Origin: Phoronis ovalis
Taxonomy: Eukaryota; Phoronida; Phoronidae
Length of the DNA: 12,988 nt
Assembly: GCA_028565635.1 (NCBI GenBank)
Contig: JAOXYB010041227.1
Coordinates: forward strand, 1 to 12,988
Direction: 5' to 3'
Below the pieces are notes generated by a model. It ran no database searches. It was not told where the DNA came from and saw only the letters and a list, made by a program, of their open reading frames with translations. Shown here piece after piece: positions 12,331 to 12,988 of the stretch. Numbering within the stretch: the first letter of the stretch is position 1; each line of letters starts with the position of its first letter. The position numbers were made by a program, and so were the translations under genes.

Positions 12331-12988
12331 CTAGAAAATAGCATAAATTATACAAGACTACAGATCTAGTAGACTGCATGCATTAAAATCAAATGAAAAA
12401 TTAAGCTTATTAATTAAATGAGGTACATGTGTGAGTTACATGTTTTATTGGCCCGCATGTAATATTTAGGCACCTTCTTTTGCTGAGATATATCAACCAA
12501 TGGCACCAATAGGATAACAAAGCTCTTTTTGGTAATAAAAACAGATATAACTGCTTAGTTGCTGTTTTCCCATTCTTATAGTAGCTTCCGAGTTATGCTT
12601 TACTGGCCCGATAAAGCCTGCTAAATACTGATTTGTGACAATTACCAGTACTCAGATTTTTCTTACATCACCAATTTAGTCTGTCAGAGAATTGCTGGAG
12701 AATAACAGAAACTCAAATTCCGTAAATATCTAAAATGCACAGTATTCATTCATGCAACACGAAATGTTATAATTAATCATATATATATATGTATATACAT
12801 TTGTACACTAGCAAAATTTCACAGATATATAATTACTATTCAGGTTATTTAAGTACTTGCATGTATTTTGTATGTATAATAATCTTCTTAAGAGTGTTTC
12901 TACAGACTGTGATGAGCTGTACAACATGTTTATAATTAGATAAAATTATTGTGGAGATGGCAATTAAAGGGTCGTGGACTTATACATT
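12331..12988 (-). other. Upstream intron of the minus-strand gene
   Basis: No coding stretch is seen from the acceptor (AG at 12331-12332 on the minus strand) to the window end. It holds an imperfect 21-23-bp direct repeat ending in TGGCCCG (12433-12455 and 12590-12610) and a TA-rich microsatellite. Confidence 0.65.
12779..12798. repeat. AT dinucleotide microsatellite
   Basis: Six AT units followed by GTATATA. A short simple repeat in an intron, probably length-variable. Confidence 0.8.

Overview
The window is animal (metazoan) nuclear DNA. It is AT-rich, with spliced genes, GT-AG introns of about 0.2-0.9 kb, long AU-rich 3' ends and a small DNA transposon. One gene is recognisable beyond doubt: the 3' part of a HIF prolyl hydroxylase (EGLN/PHD family). 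Its intron positions match, as far as I recall, those of human EGLN1, which suggests a slowly evolving animal. A mollusc or other lophotrochozoan is my guess, but nothing here proves it.

Layout. Bases 1-66 are an unusual run of G, possibly a contig edge or sequencing artefact. Bases 67-1879 are intron. Plus-strand EGLN exons lie at 1880-1999, 2904-3040 and 3611-3692, followed by a last exon from 3869 that ends near a poly(A) signal at 4929. Bases 4951-6821 look intergenic, with one short minus-strand open frame (6092-6280) and one block open on both strands (6545-6820). Bases 6822-7422 are a complete 601-bp non-autonomous DNA transposon (MITE), bounded by 14-bp terminal inverted repeats and a perfect 6-bp target duplication. 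It carries dense CGTTA/TAACG arrays in both arms and a signal-peptide-like reading frame in its centre. Bases 7429-10738 are AT-rich and probably the long 3' UTR and downstream region of the second gene. That gene, on the minus strand, shows its last two coding exons at 12221-12330 and 10739-11727. Bases 12331-12988 are its upstream intron.

The two genes converge, and the transposon sits between their 3' ends. EGLN hydroxylates HIF-alpha under normal oxygen. The minus-strand product is a Ser-rich, probably disordered protein with a bipartite nuclear signal and a PVDLS motif matching the CtBP co-repressor docking consensus, so it may be a transcriptional regulator. I cannot name its family, and nothing in the sequence links the two genes functionally.

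The two most interesting signals are the CGTTA-array transposon with its apparently captured exon, and the EGLN stop codon. The EGLN TGA is the last codon before a strong splice donor, and the next exon stays open in the same frame for 35 codons.
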